Below, one piece after another: positions 26,109-34,081 of a DNA stretch of 64,000 nt. Numbering within the stretch: the stretch's first letter is position 1; the number at the start of each line of letters is the position of its first letter. Made by a program: the position numbers and the translations under genes. The stretch spans positions 186,001-250,000 of the forward strand of contig CATWQI010000002.1 of NCBI GenBank assembly GCA_958352885.1, given 5' to 3'. Below the pieces are notes generated by a model. The model searched no databases. It was given only the letters and a program-made list of their open reading frames with translations, and was not told the DNA's origin. This DNA is from an uncultured Duncaniella sp. Lineage in GTDB: Bacteria > Bacteroidota > Bacteroidia > Bacteroidales > Muribaculaceae.

Positions 26109-26279
26109 AGTGCGTTGGATCTCCGTAAACTCCTGTGGCAAAGGGCGGGTGTGAGTCCGGTTCACGTGACGGGGAATTACCGGCGGACAAGTAATTAACA
26201 ATTTATGGGAGTTTTCAACATTTTAACACGTTTTGATGCTTGATAGCGTGGGCTTTTGATGTTTTTTTTGTTACTTTGT

Positions 26280-26318
26280 GGTACCGTTCGGGCGGTGAGT
26301 CTGCCGCCGGACGGTACC
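26280..26318 (+). other. stem-loop in the parA leader
   Basis: GGTACCGT at 26280-26287 pairs with ACGGTACC at 26311-26318, extended by G/C pairs on the inside (GGGCGG with CCGCC, one bulge). It lies 21 bases before the parA ATG with no T-run after it. It may be a 5' mRNA stabiliser, an operator-like palindrome or a late terminator of the kinase-like gene; sequence does not decide. Confidence 0.5.
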
Positions 26319-26339
26319 AAACTTTATTAACCTGTCCCT

Positions 26340-27101
26340 ATGGGTAAAATCATCGCAATAGCCAACCAGAAAGGTGGCGTAGGAAAGACCACAACAACAA
26401 TCAATCTTGCAGCATCGCTTGCATCTGAGGGGAAGAAGACATTAATCATCGACGCTGACCCCCAGGCTAACGCTACGTCGGGATACGGAATAGAACCGAA
26501 ATCAATGCGTTCGTCAATTTACGAATGCCTTGTGGACGATTATCCGATGGATGGCTCTCAAGTTCCTACTTGCTGTGAGAATCTTGATTTGGTGGGGTCG
26601 CGAATCGACCTTGCCGGAGCCGAGATTGAACTTATCAACAAGCCTTCGAGGGAAAATGTGCTTAAAAATGCCATAGCCCCGCTGGCGGATAAGTATGACT
26701 ATATATTGATTGACTGCTCTCCGTCACTCGGGCTGATAACGGTCAATGCCCTTACCGCCGCCAATTCGGTGATTATACCTGTCCAGGCGGAGTACTTTGC
26801 GCTCGAAGGTATAACCAAGTTGCTGAACACCATACGCATCATCAAGTCGAAACTCAATCCGAAACTTGAGATTGAGGGCTTCCTGCTTACAATGTATGAC
26901 GCCCGCCTGCGCCTTGCAAATCAGATATACGAGGAGCTGAAGGGACACTTCGGTCCTATGGTGTTCGACTCTGTGATTCCGAGAAACATACGTCTCAGCG
27001 AGGCACCGAGCCATGGGCTTCCGGCGTTGCTCTACGACCCTCTGTCGAGAGGTGCTACCTCGCATATTGCACTTGCAAAGGAGCTTATAGCTAAAAATTA
27101 G
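26340..27101 (+). CDS. parA: chromosome-partitioning ATPase ParA (Soj)
   Basis: 253 residues. Deviant Walker A KGGVGKTT at 11-18 (signature Lys at 11), Walker B-like YILIDCSPSLG, and the VQAEYFALEG switch region of the Soj/ParA family. It is a small ParA without the N-terminal DNA-binding domain of plasmid types, typical of chromosomal Soj. Followed after 31 bases by parB; together with parS sites they segregate the replication origin region. Chromosomal parAB are usually close to oriC, so the origin may be near, but no DnaA box cluster was seen. Confidence 0.96.
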   Translation: MGKIIAIANQKGGVGKTTTTINLAASLASEGKKTLIIDADPQANATSGYGIEPKSMRSSIYECLVDDYPMDGSQVPTCCENLDLVGSRIDLAGAEIELINKPSRENVLKNAIAPLADKYDYILIDCSPSLGLITVNALTAANSVIIPVQAEYFALEGITKLLNTIRIIKSKLNPKLEIEGFLLTMYDARLRLANQIYEELKGHFGPMVFDSVIPRNIRLSEAPSHGLPALLYDPLSRGATSHIALAKELIAKN

Positions 27102-27132
27102 AAGAATAACCAATAAAAATCTCTCATCATAT

Positions 27133-28020
27133 ATGCCTCTACCCAAACGACCCGCCTTAGGACGCGGGCTTGATTCCCTGATAGCCATGGATGATGCTCC
27201 CGCTCAGGGAACATCGGCTATAAATGACATTGATATTGACAGGATTACACCTAATCCTGAGCAGCCTCGCAGCATATTTGACGAGGAGGCGCTCGAGGAA
27301 CTGTCACGCTCTATAAGGGAACTCGGTATCATCCAGCCCCTATCGCTTAGGAAAATTGGAAATGATTCATACCAGATTATAGCCGGCGAACGCCGTTACC
27401 GTGCAGCTATTATGGCGGGACTCACGAGGGTTCCGGCATATATACGCACGGCCAACGACACTGAACTGACCGAGATGGCGCTGATAGAGAATATCCAGCG
27501 TGAGGATTTGAACGCCATAGAGATAGCCTTGACGTTCAAAAAACTGATTGACCAGTATAATCTGACTCAGGAACGGTTGAGCGAGAGGATAGGCAAGAAG
27601 CGTGCCACTGTCGCCAATTTCCTGCGGTTGCTGCGGCTTCCGGCTGAGGTGCAGCTCGGTCTGCGTGACAAGCGTATAGACATGGGTCATGCCAGGGCGT
27701 TGCTCGGAGTGGACGACCCGAAATTCCAGCTGAAACTATATGAAGAAATCGTGAAGCAGGGACTGTCCGTGCGCCGGGTCGAGGAGCTTGCGAAAAAATA
27801 TCAGCAGGCATCACTGGCTGGGGAAGAGCCGGTTAAAACACAGGATAAAAGATTTTCTAACAATGATTATGATATTTTAAAGAATCATCTTTCTCAGCGG
27901 TTTAACACTCCTGTAAAGCTGTCATGCAACGCCTCGGGCAAGGGAACAATATCATTTTCTTTCAAAGATGATGCTGAACTTGAGAGATTAATTGCTATCT
28001 TTGACACTGCAAAACAGTGA
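27133..28020 (+). CDS. parB: chromosome-partitioning protein ParB (Spo0J)
   Basis: 295 residues. N-terminal ParB/Srx CTP-binding domain with the block GERRYRAA and ALIENIQREDLNAIE, a central helix-turn-helix (QERLSERIGKKRATVANFLRLLRLP) for parS binding, and a C-terminal dimerisation segment. Directly downstream of parA. Weak CACGTG-centred sites exist in the window but none is a full parS. Confidence 0.95.
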   Translation: MPLPKRPALGRGLDSLIAMDDAPAQGTSAINDIDIDRITPNPEQPRSIFDEEALEELSRSIRELGIIQPLSLRKIGNDSYQIIAGERRYRAAIMAGLTRVPAYIRTANDTELTEMALIENIQREDLNAIEIALTFKKLIDQYNLTQERLSERIGKKRATVANFLRLLRLPAEVQLGLRDKRIDMGHARALLGVDDPKFQLKLYEEIVKQGLSVRRVEELAKKYQQASLAGEEPVKTQDKRFSNNDYDILKNHLSQRFNTPVKLSCNASGKGTISFSFKDDAELERLIAIFDTAKQ

Positions 28021-28094
28021 CAACCCCAATATTCAACCAAAGGTTATGACATATGGCTGAGATAGAAAGCTGAATGTCAATATTATAAATAAAA

Positions 28095-28958
28095 ATGTAT
28101 TTCACTTCGGAAAAAGTGTCATCACATACCTGCCGCTTATTTACGGTGCTGATTGGCGTGATTATATATGCGTTGGTCAGCCCCGTTAACATTTTTTCGG
28201 AAACGCCGAACAAACCGGTGCGTCCGGCTCGACGCGGCACATCGCCAATAGTCCAGGTGCCTGATTCGATAGAGCTTGGAAAGCCGGTGAAGACTCCGGC
28301 AATGGTAGTGGTCGACAGTATATCGGCAGCCGGCGATTCTCTTTCGGTCGTGCCTGTGGATTCATTGGCTATAGTCAATGCTCCGGATATGCCTCTTGCG
28401 GCTGTCACCGACACTGCCTCCATGGTTCTTAAGGATGATGACGAGCCTCAGGAAGCGAAGTTCACATTCACGCCTGACCCTACGAGGGCTGTGTGGATGT
28501 CAGCGCTTTTCCCGGGACTCGGGCAGTTGTACAATCGCCGTTACTGGAAACTTCCGATAGTGGTAGGCGCCTTCATGGGACTTGGCTATGCCACTTCATG
28601 GAATAATACGATGCTTAAGGATTACACCACAGCGTACTCCGATATAATGGACAATGACCCCTCCACAAAGAGTTATATGGATTTCTTTGCTCCGACAGTC
28701 AAGGAGGAGGATTTGGACAAGACATGGCTTACCAACCTGTTGCGCACGCGTAAGAATTACTACCGCCGTAACAGGGATTTGTGTATAATATGCATGGTGG
28801 GTGTGTATCTGCTGTCGATGGTCGACGCATACGTGGATGCGTCGTTGTCGCATTTCGACATATCGCCGGATTTGTCGGTTGATGTCTCAGCCACACTCCT
28901 AAATAATGATTTCGGCAGCCGTCCGGGTATAGGGCTTTACTGGGCGGTGAATTTCTGA
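28095..28958 (+). CDS. DUF5683 domain membrane protein
   Basis: 287 residues: N-terminal signal sequence or anchor (about 14-35), a Pro/Ser/Val-rich low-complexity stretch to about 115, then the DUF5683 domain opening PTRAVWMSALFPGLGQLYNRRYWKLP, with further hydrophobic segments (GAFMGLGYATSW and ICMVGVYLLSMVDAYVDA). The P-G-x-G-Q-x-Y-N-R-x-Y-W-K core resembles small TM2-type proteins. Function unknown, but its position between parB and an MltD-type transglycosylase is conserved in Bacteroidetes. Confidence 0.85.
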   Translation: MYFTSEKVSSHTCRLFTVLIGVIIYALVSPVNIFSETPNKPVRPARRGTSPIVQVPDSIELGKPVKTPAMVVVDSISAAGDSLSVVPVDSLAIVNAPDMPLAAVTDTASMVLKDDDEPQEAKFTFTPDPTRAVWMSALFPGLGQLYNRRYWKLPIVVGAFMGLGYATSWNNTMLKDYTTAYSDIMDNDPSTKSYMDFFAPTVKEEDLDKTWLTNLLRTRKNYYRRNRDLCIICMVGVYLLSMVDAYVDASLSHFDISPDLSVDVSATLLNNDFGSRPGIGLYWAVNF

Positions 28959-29014
28959 CCTGTCAAGAATAATATCATCATAAACAATACCTCTCCGAGT
29001 TTTTTCAGAAGACA

Positions 29015-30790
29015 ATGAAAAAAGTAATATTAACAACGTTATTTGGCCTGGGTATGGCTGTCTATGCCTCCGGAGTCTCTTCGATACTTGAGATAAAACA
29101 TTCCATAACTGACGACAATGTCATCGCTCCCGAGAGCTTCGAGACTCAGACACGTCTGCTCGAGGAGAATTTCTATCTGAAGAATTACGTGGTGCCGGGT
29201 GTGGATTTGGGTGCCAATATGACAGCTTCGCCGGCAGAGTACGAGCAGCGTCTTACCAAACTTCCCACCGAGATTGAGATGCCTTATAACTCGATAGTAG
29301 GTAAGTTCATTGATATGTATCTGACCCGTCGCCGCTCGCTGGTGGCCGATATGTTGGCATTGCATAATTATTACGGTCGTATATTTGTGGAAGAGCTCTT
29401 GAAAGAAGGTGTTCCTACTGAGCTTCAGTATCTGCCGGTTATCGAGTCGGCTATCAATCCTAACGCCGTGTCGCGTGCCGGTGCTGTGGGTCTGTGGCAG
29501 TTTATGCCTGCTACCGCCCAGGGGCTCGGGATGGAGGTGAACTCTCTTGTTGACGAGCGTCGTGACCCGAGGATGTCATCCCGTAACGCCGCCCGTTATC
29601 TCAAGCAGCTCTATGGTATATACAATGACTGGTCACTCGCCATTGCCGCCTATAACTGCGGTCCAGGCAATGTGAACAAGGCTCTGCGCCGTGCCGGAGG
29701 TGAAGGGAAGAAGGACTTCTGGGAGATATACAATTATCTTCCGCAGGAGACTCGCGGATATGTGCCCGCTTTCATCGCCGCCAATTATGTGATGAATTAT
29801 TATGGTAAGCACGGCATATCGCCCACAGTAGTGAAGCGTCAGCTAACCACCGATACCATAGTTGTGAACAAGTATATCCACTTCAATCAGATTGCGGCTG
29901 TGCTCAACATCCCGGTGGATGAGATAAGGATGCTCAATCCGCAGTTCCGCAAGGATATCATACCCGGCGATTTCCGCCCTTATACGCTTACACTCCCGAC
30001 ACAGCAGTGCCTGAGCTACGTGATGAGCGAGAAACGGATTCAGGACTACGATTCGGAATTGTATGCGCGTCGTACCAATGTGGAGCCCGGAGAGGTAGTA
30101 GCACCGGAAATCAAGAATGATAACGGAGCTGCGAACCTGGCAAACGCAAGCCAGCAGACCGCTAATGCAGAGGGTAACAATGAGCTGGCTCAGACACAGA
30201 ATGTGGAGAAGCTTGTGCGTAAGACTCATGTGGTCACACGAGGCGAGAACATACGGGACATTGCCCGCCAATATGGTGTCTCGGCAACTGATATCAAACG
30301 CTGGAACAAGCTGCGTAGCGGCAAAATCAAGGAGGGTGACAAGCTCGTGATTGAAGTGTTCGAGCGTATATCACCCGACAATGTGAAGGTTGTTGCTGCG
30401 CAGGAAGTTGCTCAGGTATCATTTAAGAATGATACTTCAGTAGGCTCAGAGACCGCACAGGCTCAGACGGTCTCCGCATCTGACGTTGTGAAAGCTGATG
30501 CGGCGGCTTCGTCGTCGGCGACCAAGGCATCCATAGCCAAGAAAACAGAGGCTGCAAAGCCCGCGGCTACGACAGCCAAGAAAGCGACTACAACCGCAAG
30601 TCCCACCATATATAAAGTCAAGAGCGGTGATACTCTGGACAAGATTGCACGTAAACACGGCACAACGGTAGCCGCTCTCCAGGCTGCCAACGGTATGAGC
30701 AAGAACAATACAAGGATTAATATCGGGCAGAAGCTCAAAATACCAGCAAAGACCGCAGCCAAAAAGTCAACTAAGCGTCGCAGAAGGTAA
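29015..30790 (+). CDS. mltD: membrane-bound lytic murein transglycosylase D with two LysM domains
   Basis: 591 residues with a signal peptide (about 1-20). The SLT catalytic domain has Glu144 in PVIESAINPNAVSRAGAVGLWQ and continues through RNAARYLKQLY and AYNCGPGNV. Two LysM peptidoglycan-binding repeats follow (about 402-448 and 530-577) separated by an Ala/Thr/Lys-rich linker, and the tail is strongly basic (KKSTKRRRR). It cleaves the MurNAc-GlcNAc bond non-hydrolytically. Last gene of the parA-parB-DUF5683-mltD run; a perfect 15-bp hairpin follows 60 bases later. Confidence 0.93.
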   Translation: MKKVILTTLFGLGMAVYASGVSSILEIKHSITDDNVIAPESFETQTRLLEENFYLKNYVVPGVDLGANMTASPAEYEQRLTKLPTEIEMPYNSIVGKFIDMYLTRRRSLVADMLALHNYYGRIFVEELLKEGVPTELQYLPVIESAINPNAVSRAGAVGLWQFMPATAQGLGMEVNSLVDERRDPRMSSRNAARYLKQLYGIYNDWSLAIAAYNCGPGNVNKALRRAGGEGKKDFWEIYNYLPQETRGYVPAFIAANYVMNYYGKHGISPTVVKRQLTTDTIVVNKYIHFNQIAAVLNIPVDEIRMLNPQFRKDIIPGDFRPYTLTLPTQQCLSYVMSEKRIQDYDSELYARRTNVEPGEVVAPEIKNDNGAANLANASQQTANAEGNNELAQTQNVEKLVRKTHVVTRGENIRDIARQYGVSATDIKRWNKLRSGKIKEGDKLVIEVFERISPDNVKVVAAQEVAQVSFKNDTSVGSETAQAQTVSASDVVKADAAASSSATKASIAKKTEAAKPAATTAKKATTTASPTIYKVKSGDTLDKIARKHGTTVAALQAANGMSKNNTRINIGQKLKIPAKTAAKKSTKRRRR

Positions 30791-30849
30791 TACAATGCGA
30801 CACGTCCGCATAGACTAAGCCAGCTCTGAGGGCAACTCTATGAAAATAT

Positions 30850-30884
30850 TTAATCCCGCTGTCCGACAAGGACAGCGGGATTAA
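30850..30884 (+). terminator. terminator after mltD
   Basis: Perfect 15-bp stem, TTAATCCCGCTGTCC at 30850-30864 against GGACAGCGGGATTAA at 30870-30884, five-base loop. The flanks are only A/T-rich, with no long T-run; probably works from both sides. Confidence 0.75.
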
Positions 30885-30910
30885 TCATATATTGATGACC
30901 ACCGTGACTG

Positions 30911-30940
30911 GATTACATCTTTGGAAGTTCCATACCTTTG
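30911..30940. repeat. left copy of a 30-bp direct repeat (vorC 3' end)
   Basis: Identical over 30 bases to 32744-32773, which is the last codons plus stop of vorC. Read on the minus strand this copy encodes KGMELPKM and a stop. The bases just inside it (30941-30960) continue an open frame reading KSPKSTT, similar in placement but different from the present vorC end, as if taken from another vorC allele. Together the repeats bound the AT-rich insert 30941-32743. Confidence 0.9.
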
Positions 30941-30985
30941 GTGGTAGACTTCGGAGATTTTTTTGCTATGTATCATAATATTCCC

Positions 30986-30994
30986 TATATTTGC
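30986..30994 (+). promoter_or_regulatory. promoter inside the vorC-end insert
   Basis: TATATTTGC with TTTTG at 30961-30965, a 20-base gap: a good Bacteroidota promoter, placed 24 bases before the ATG of the broken gene at 31018. Confidence 0.6.
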
Positions 30995-31017
30995 AGTAGT
31001 TTAATAATTTCTAATCC

Positions 31018-31326
31018 ATGAAAAAATAATCTTGCTGAGGATATTGTCATTTATTGTCACTCTTGTCTCAAGCTCTTCTTATAAGACGGGACGATTATCC
31101 ATATTTGATTATAAATGATACGACTGACTCATTGCGGATAATTAATCAATTCCCTGATAATGCGATGTTCCATACATTTCTTTTAGATCGGAATAATAAT
31201 GTAATAGCCATTGGTAATCCTACATATAATAATGCTGTTGCAGAAATGTTTCGTGCTATAATCTCAGGAAGAAAAACTTTTAATAATTCTGGGACTCAGA
31301 TGATTGAGGTAAAAGAACTAGAACCT
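31018..31326 (+). pseudogene. remnant of a secreted thioredoxin-like protein gene
   Basis: The ATG at 31018 is followed by AAAAAATAA, a stop after two lysines. Restoring one A to the run gives KKIILLRILSFIVTLVSSSSYK, a plausible signal peptide, which then ends in frame at about 31100. From 31054 a different frame encodes LIINDTTDSLRIINQFPDN, FHTFLLDRNNNVIAIGNP and MFRAIISG, resembling the C-terminal part of TlpA/DUF1573-type thioredoxin-like lipoproteins of Bacteroidales. The middle, including any CxxC, is missing. So at least one frameshift and one internal deletion are present. The downstream frame runs without a stop into the next gene. Confidence 0.6.
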
Positions 31327-32394
31327 ATGAAAATCATCAGGTATTTACTAATCATATCGGCGTTAATTCTGACGGCGTGTCAAACTTCCACGTCTGACAA
31401 GGACTCATTTAACTTGTCTGATTTCAAGGCTATAAAAGGACGCCGGATTTTAGCCAATGCAGAAATATTAAATCCGCAGAATATTGTAACGATAGATTCG
31501 GGTATTTTGCTTGCGGACTATCATGCCCCATACCTTCTGCAATACTATAGAAATTATAATGATACTAATCCACAATGCATTGCAGAAAAAGGAAGCGGTC
31601 CATCTGAATTTATAAATGTCAGAAATCTATATTATAGCCCTGACACGAAAAAATTATTTATATATGATAGCCAGCTAAAGAGGATAACAACCTACAATGT
31701 AGGTAATGGCTGCATTGTTACTGACACTGCCTGCACCCGCAGAATAAGTATCCGCCATATCAATGGATATGAAACAATGCCGTTGAATAATGATTACATA
31801 ACTACCGGAGTATTCTCCGGAAAACCATTTGCCCGTATCAATCAGGATGGCTCAATGTTTAAGGATTTCGGGACTTTCCCGGTGGATTCGGCGGAGATTA
31901 ATGATCCCATTGCGTTTCATCTGATGTATCAATCGCGAATCATAGCAAATCCGGAGGGGACACGGATGGTTTCAGCAAGTCCATTGTCAGACTGGCTGGC
32001 TTTTTATGATATGGGTGGCAGCACCCCAAAGTTGGTGAAGGAATATTATTCATACGCCCCGAAGCTTATTACTAAACAATCGGATGCAAATACTACCTCC
32101 GTAATGTTAGATGATGATTGCATGAGCACATATACACATCTTACGTCGACTGAGAACTATGTTTACGCCCTCTATGACGGAAGAACTCAGAAAGAGATTC
32201 AAGATAATATTTTTCAATCAAAATATATATTGAAATTCAATTGGGACGGAGAATTGGTGGATGGATTCAGGGTTGATGAGAAAATTTATTGCTTTTCAGT
32301 GGTAAATGATGACTCTAAAATGCTCGGAGTGGTTGATGGTGGAGAAAATATGGGAGAAGACAATATCGTGATAAAAGAATACAGACTTGATTGA
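31327..32394 (+). CDS. BF3164-like six-bladed beta-propeller lipoprotein
   Basis: 355 residues from ATG 31327, where a lipoprotein signal begins (KIIRYLLIISALILTAC). The same frame is open 91 codons further upstream but that part is the pseudogene remnant. The body has repeating blade-like segments (SEFINVRNLYYSPDTKKLF, GEMENMGEDN-type ends, YVYALYDGRT) of the Bacteroides BF3164 family, often encoded next to thioredoxin-like lipoproteins. Probably outer-membrane anchored; ligand unknown. The gene is clearly more A/T-rich than the flanking vor and mltD genes, which supports acquisition with the surrounding insert. Confidence 0.78.
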   Translation: MKIIRYLLIISALILTACQTSTSDKDSFNLSDFKAIKGRRILANAEILNPQNIVTIDSGILLADYHAPYLLQYYRNYNDTNPQCIAEKGSGPSEFINVRNLYYSPDTKKLFIYDSQLKRITTYNVGNGCIVTDTACTRRISIRHINGYETMPLNNDYITTGVFSGKPFARINQDGSMFKDFGTFPVDSAEINDPIAFHLMYQSRIIANPEGTRMVSASPLSDWLAFYDMGGSTPKLVKEYYSYAPKLITKQSDANTTSVMLDDDCMSTYTHLTSTENYVYALYDGRTQKEIQDNIFQSKYILKFNWDGELVDGFRVDEKIYCFSVVNDDSKMLGVVDGGENMGEDNIVIKEYRLD

Positions 32395-32400
32395 TTCGTT

Positions 32401-32664
32401 ATGAAAAAGACAGCTATATTTACTCTGGTTATTCTGCTCGTGTCGCTGTTGACTTGTTGGGCAGAGAGTCCCCGGAGGACTGTTACGCCCACTTCTGAAA
32501 ATATTTTCGTATTGAAACATAAAAAACGAAGTGTGCGTCTATCCCGGAAAGAATCAAAGAGTATAAACCCAAAGGATATTCTTGAAGTCTCTGTGATAGG
32601 TGATACTATATTTCTTGAAGTGCCGGATTCCGTGATTTCTAAATATAGCCGGCATAAGAAATAA
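32401..32664 (+). CDS. small secreted protein of unknown function
   Basis: 87 residues, six bases after the propeller gene. Signal peptide about 1-21 (FTLVILLVSLLTCWAES); the mature part is about 65 residues, basic, with no cysteine and no recognised domain. A Cys at 19 is next to the cleavage region but does not form a good lipobox. Not recognised. It is the last gene of the A/T-rich insert and is followed by a hairpin at 32705. Confidence 0.6.
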   Translation: MKKTAIFTLVILLVSLLTCWAESPRRTVTPTSENIFVLKHKKRSVRLSRKESKSINPKDILEVSVIGDTIFLEVPDSVISKYSRHKK

Positions 32665-32704
32665 ATTGTAAAATTACCCGAGAGTAAAACCGATAAAAGT
32701 AAAG

Positions 32705-32732
32705 AGCCCGGTGTCGTGAAGTGCACCGGGCT
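32705..32732. terminator. hairpin between the insert and vorC
   Basis: AGCCCGGTG (32705-32713) and CACCGGGCT (32724-32732), ten-base loop, T-rich on the right and A-rich on the left, so it can serve both converging transcripts. Confidence 0.65.
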
Positions 32733-32743
32733 TTATCGTTTGA

Positions 32744-32773
32744 GATTACATCTTTGGAAGTTCCATACCTTTG
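32744..32773. repeat. right copy of the 30-bp direct repeat (intact vorC end)
   Basis: Exact match to 30911-30940. It spans the vorC stop (32746-32748) and the codons for KGMELPKM, so the gene stays intact despite the adjacent insert. Outside the repeat the two sides differ at once. Confidence 0.9.
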
Positions 32774-33285
32774 AGGATGGCTTCTTTGTTGATGGGGAGC
32801 AGATGGTGGTGACGTTCGGGGAGGGTCTTTTTCAGCCCTTTCATCACTGCCTCCACCGGCACGAGGGGGCGTACTTTCAGTAGGGCGCCAAGCAGTACCA
32901 TGTTGTACGATTTGCTTGACGAGAGCTCAAATACGGTCTCCATGGCATCGACTGGATAGATGTTGATGTCGGTGCGGGTAGGAGCATGGTGGATACTGTA
33001 AGGGTCATAGATGAGCGTGCCTCCGGGCTTGATTTTGCTTTCAAACTTGTCGAGGCTCTGCTGGTTGAGAATTACCGCAGTGTCGTAGGAGTTGAGCACG
33101 GGGCTGCTGATTGGTTCGTCGGAGAGTATGACTGTGACGTTTGCTGTGCCGCCACGCTGCTCCGGTCCGTAGGCAGGCATCCATGTGACTTCCAATCCGT
33201 CCATGAGTCCGGCGTATGCAAGGATTTTGCCCATTGATAGCACTCCCTGACCGCCGAATCCCGCTATGATTATTTCTTCCTTCAT
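32746..33285 (-). CDS. 2-oxoacid:ferredoxin oxidoreductase gamma subunit (VorC-like)
   Basis: 179 residues of the pyruvate/ketoisovalerate oxidoreductase gamma domain: EIIIAGFGGQGVLSMGKIL at the start, MPAYGPEQRGGTANVTVI and the SPVLNSYDTAVILNQ block. It completes a four-subunit enzyme (ferredoxin, alpha, beta, gamma in that order on this strand) oxidising branched-chain or related 2-oxoacids to acyl-CoA with ferredoxin as acceptor; such enzymes can also run reductively. Its last codons are duplicated at 30911-30940. Branched-chain substrate is inferred from the Vor-type subunit set. Confidence 0.88.
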   Translation of the reverse strand: MKEEIIIAGFGGQGVLSMGKILAYAGLMDGLEVTWMPAYGPEQRGGTANVTVILSDEPISSPVLNSYDTAVILNQQSLDKFESKIKPGGTLIYDPYSIHHAPTRTDINIYPVDAMETVFELSSSKSYNMVLLGALLKVRPLVPVEAVMKGLKKTLPERHHHLLPINKEAILKGMELPKM

Positions 33286-33313
33286 TTTAGTGACTTTTTT
33301 TGGTTAGCGGTCG

Positions 33314-34081
33314 CTACTTTACTACGTTTTTGAGGTCGCCGAGAGGATATTTTGCAAACATGTGCTCCTCCATCCAGGCATTAGCCTTTTCGGGCGACAT
33401 TTTCCATCCGGACGAACAGGTGGAAACAACCTCTACTATTGAGGTGCCGAGACCGTTCATCGAGTTTTCGAAAGCTTGGCGGATGGCCTTTTTGGTCTTG
33501 CGGACAGCAGCTGCGGTGTGGACGCTCTGGCGGGTCACGTAACAAGTGCCGTCAAGCTGGGCAAGCAGCTCGGTGATACGAAGCGGATAGCCGTTTAGCT
33601 CCACGCGTCTGCCGTAAGGAGTGGTGGATGTGACCATCCCTTCGAGGGTGGTTGGAGCCATCTGTCCGCCTGTCATGCCGTAGATACCGTTGTTAATGAA
33701 TATTATGGCGATGTTTTCGCCGCGATTGGCGGCATGTATGGTCTCTGCCGTGCCTATAGCGGCGAGGTCGCCGTCGCCCTGGTAAGAGAATACGAGGCGA
33801 GACGGGTTGAGACGTTTCACGGCAGTGGCGATTGCCGGCGCACGACCGTGGGCGGCTTCAATCCAGTCAATATCAACGTAATTATATGCCATTACAGCAC
33901 AGCCGACCGGAGCGATGCCTATGGCTATATGTTCCGCTCCCATCTCTTCGATTATTTCAGCGACGAGCTTGTGTACCACACCGTGGGAGCAGCCGGGGCA
34001 GTAATGCATGGTGTTGTCGTTGAGGAGGCGGGGTTTGCACTCTACGACTGTGCCTTGCTGTATGATTTCTTCTTTAGTCAT
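33314..34081 (-). CDS. 2-oxoacid:ferredoxin oxidoreductase beta (TPP) subunit (VorA-like)
   Basis: 255 residues. Thiamine-diphosphate domain: CPGCSHGVVHKLVAEI near the N-terminus, YQGDGDLAAIGTAETIHAANRGENIAIIFINNG with the GDG-x-N metal site, and a conserved YGMTGGQMAPTT. It overlaps the alpha subunit's end by eight bases, so the subunits are translationally coupled. Cytoplasmic. Length and motif order match VorA/KorB; KorB (2-oxoglutarate) remains an alternative. Confidence 0.88.
   Translation of the reverse strand: MTKEEIIQQGTVVECKPRLLNDNTMHYCPGCSHGVVHKLVAEIIEEMGAEHIAIGIAPVGCAVMAYNYVDIDWIEAAHGRAPAIATAVKRLNPSRLVFSYQGDGDLAAIGTAETIHAANRGENIAIIFINNGIYGMTGGQMAPTTLEGMVTSTTPYGRRVELNGYPLRITELLAQLDGTCYVTRQSVHTAAAVRKTKKAIRQAFENSMNGLGTSIVEVVSTCSSGWKMSPEKANAWMEEHMFAKYPLGDLKNVVK

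Noticed and set aside
26155..26175. GGTTCACGTGACGG before parA, similar to parS
   Set aside because: parS has a 16-base palindrome with GTT and AAC separated from CACGTG by one more base on each side; here those bases are missing, so only the CACGTG core matches.
30850..32732. The AT-rich insert as an insertion sequence
   Set aside because: No transposase gene and no inverted terminal repeats; the boundary is a direct repeat of a gene end.
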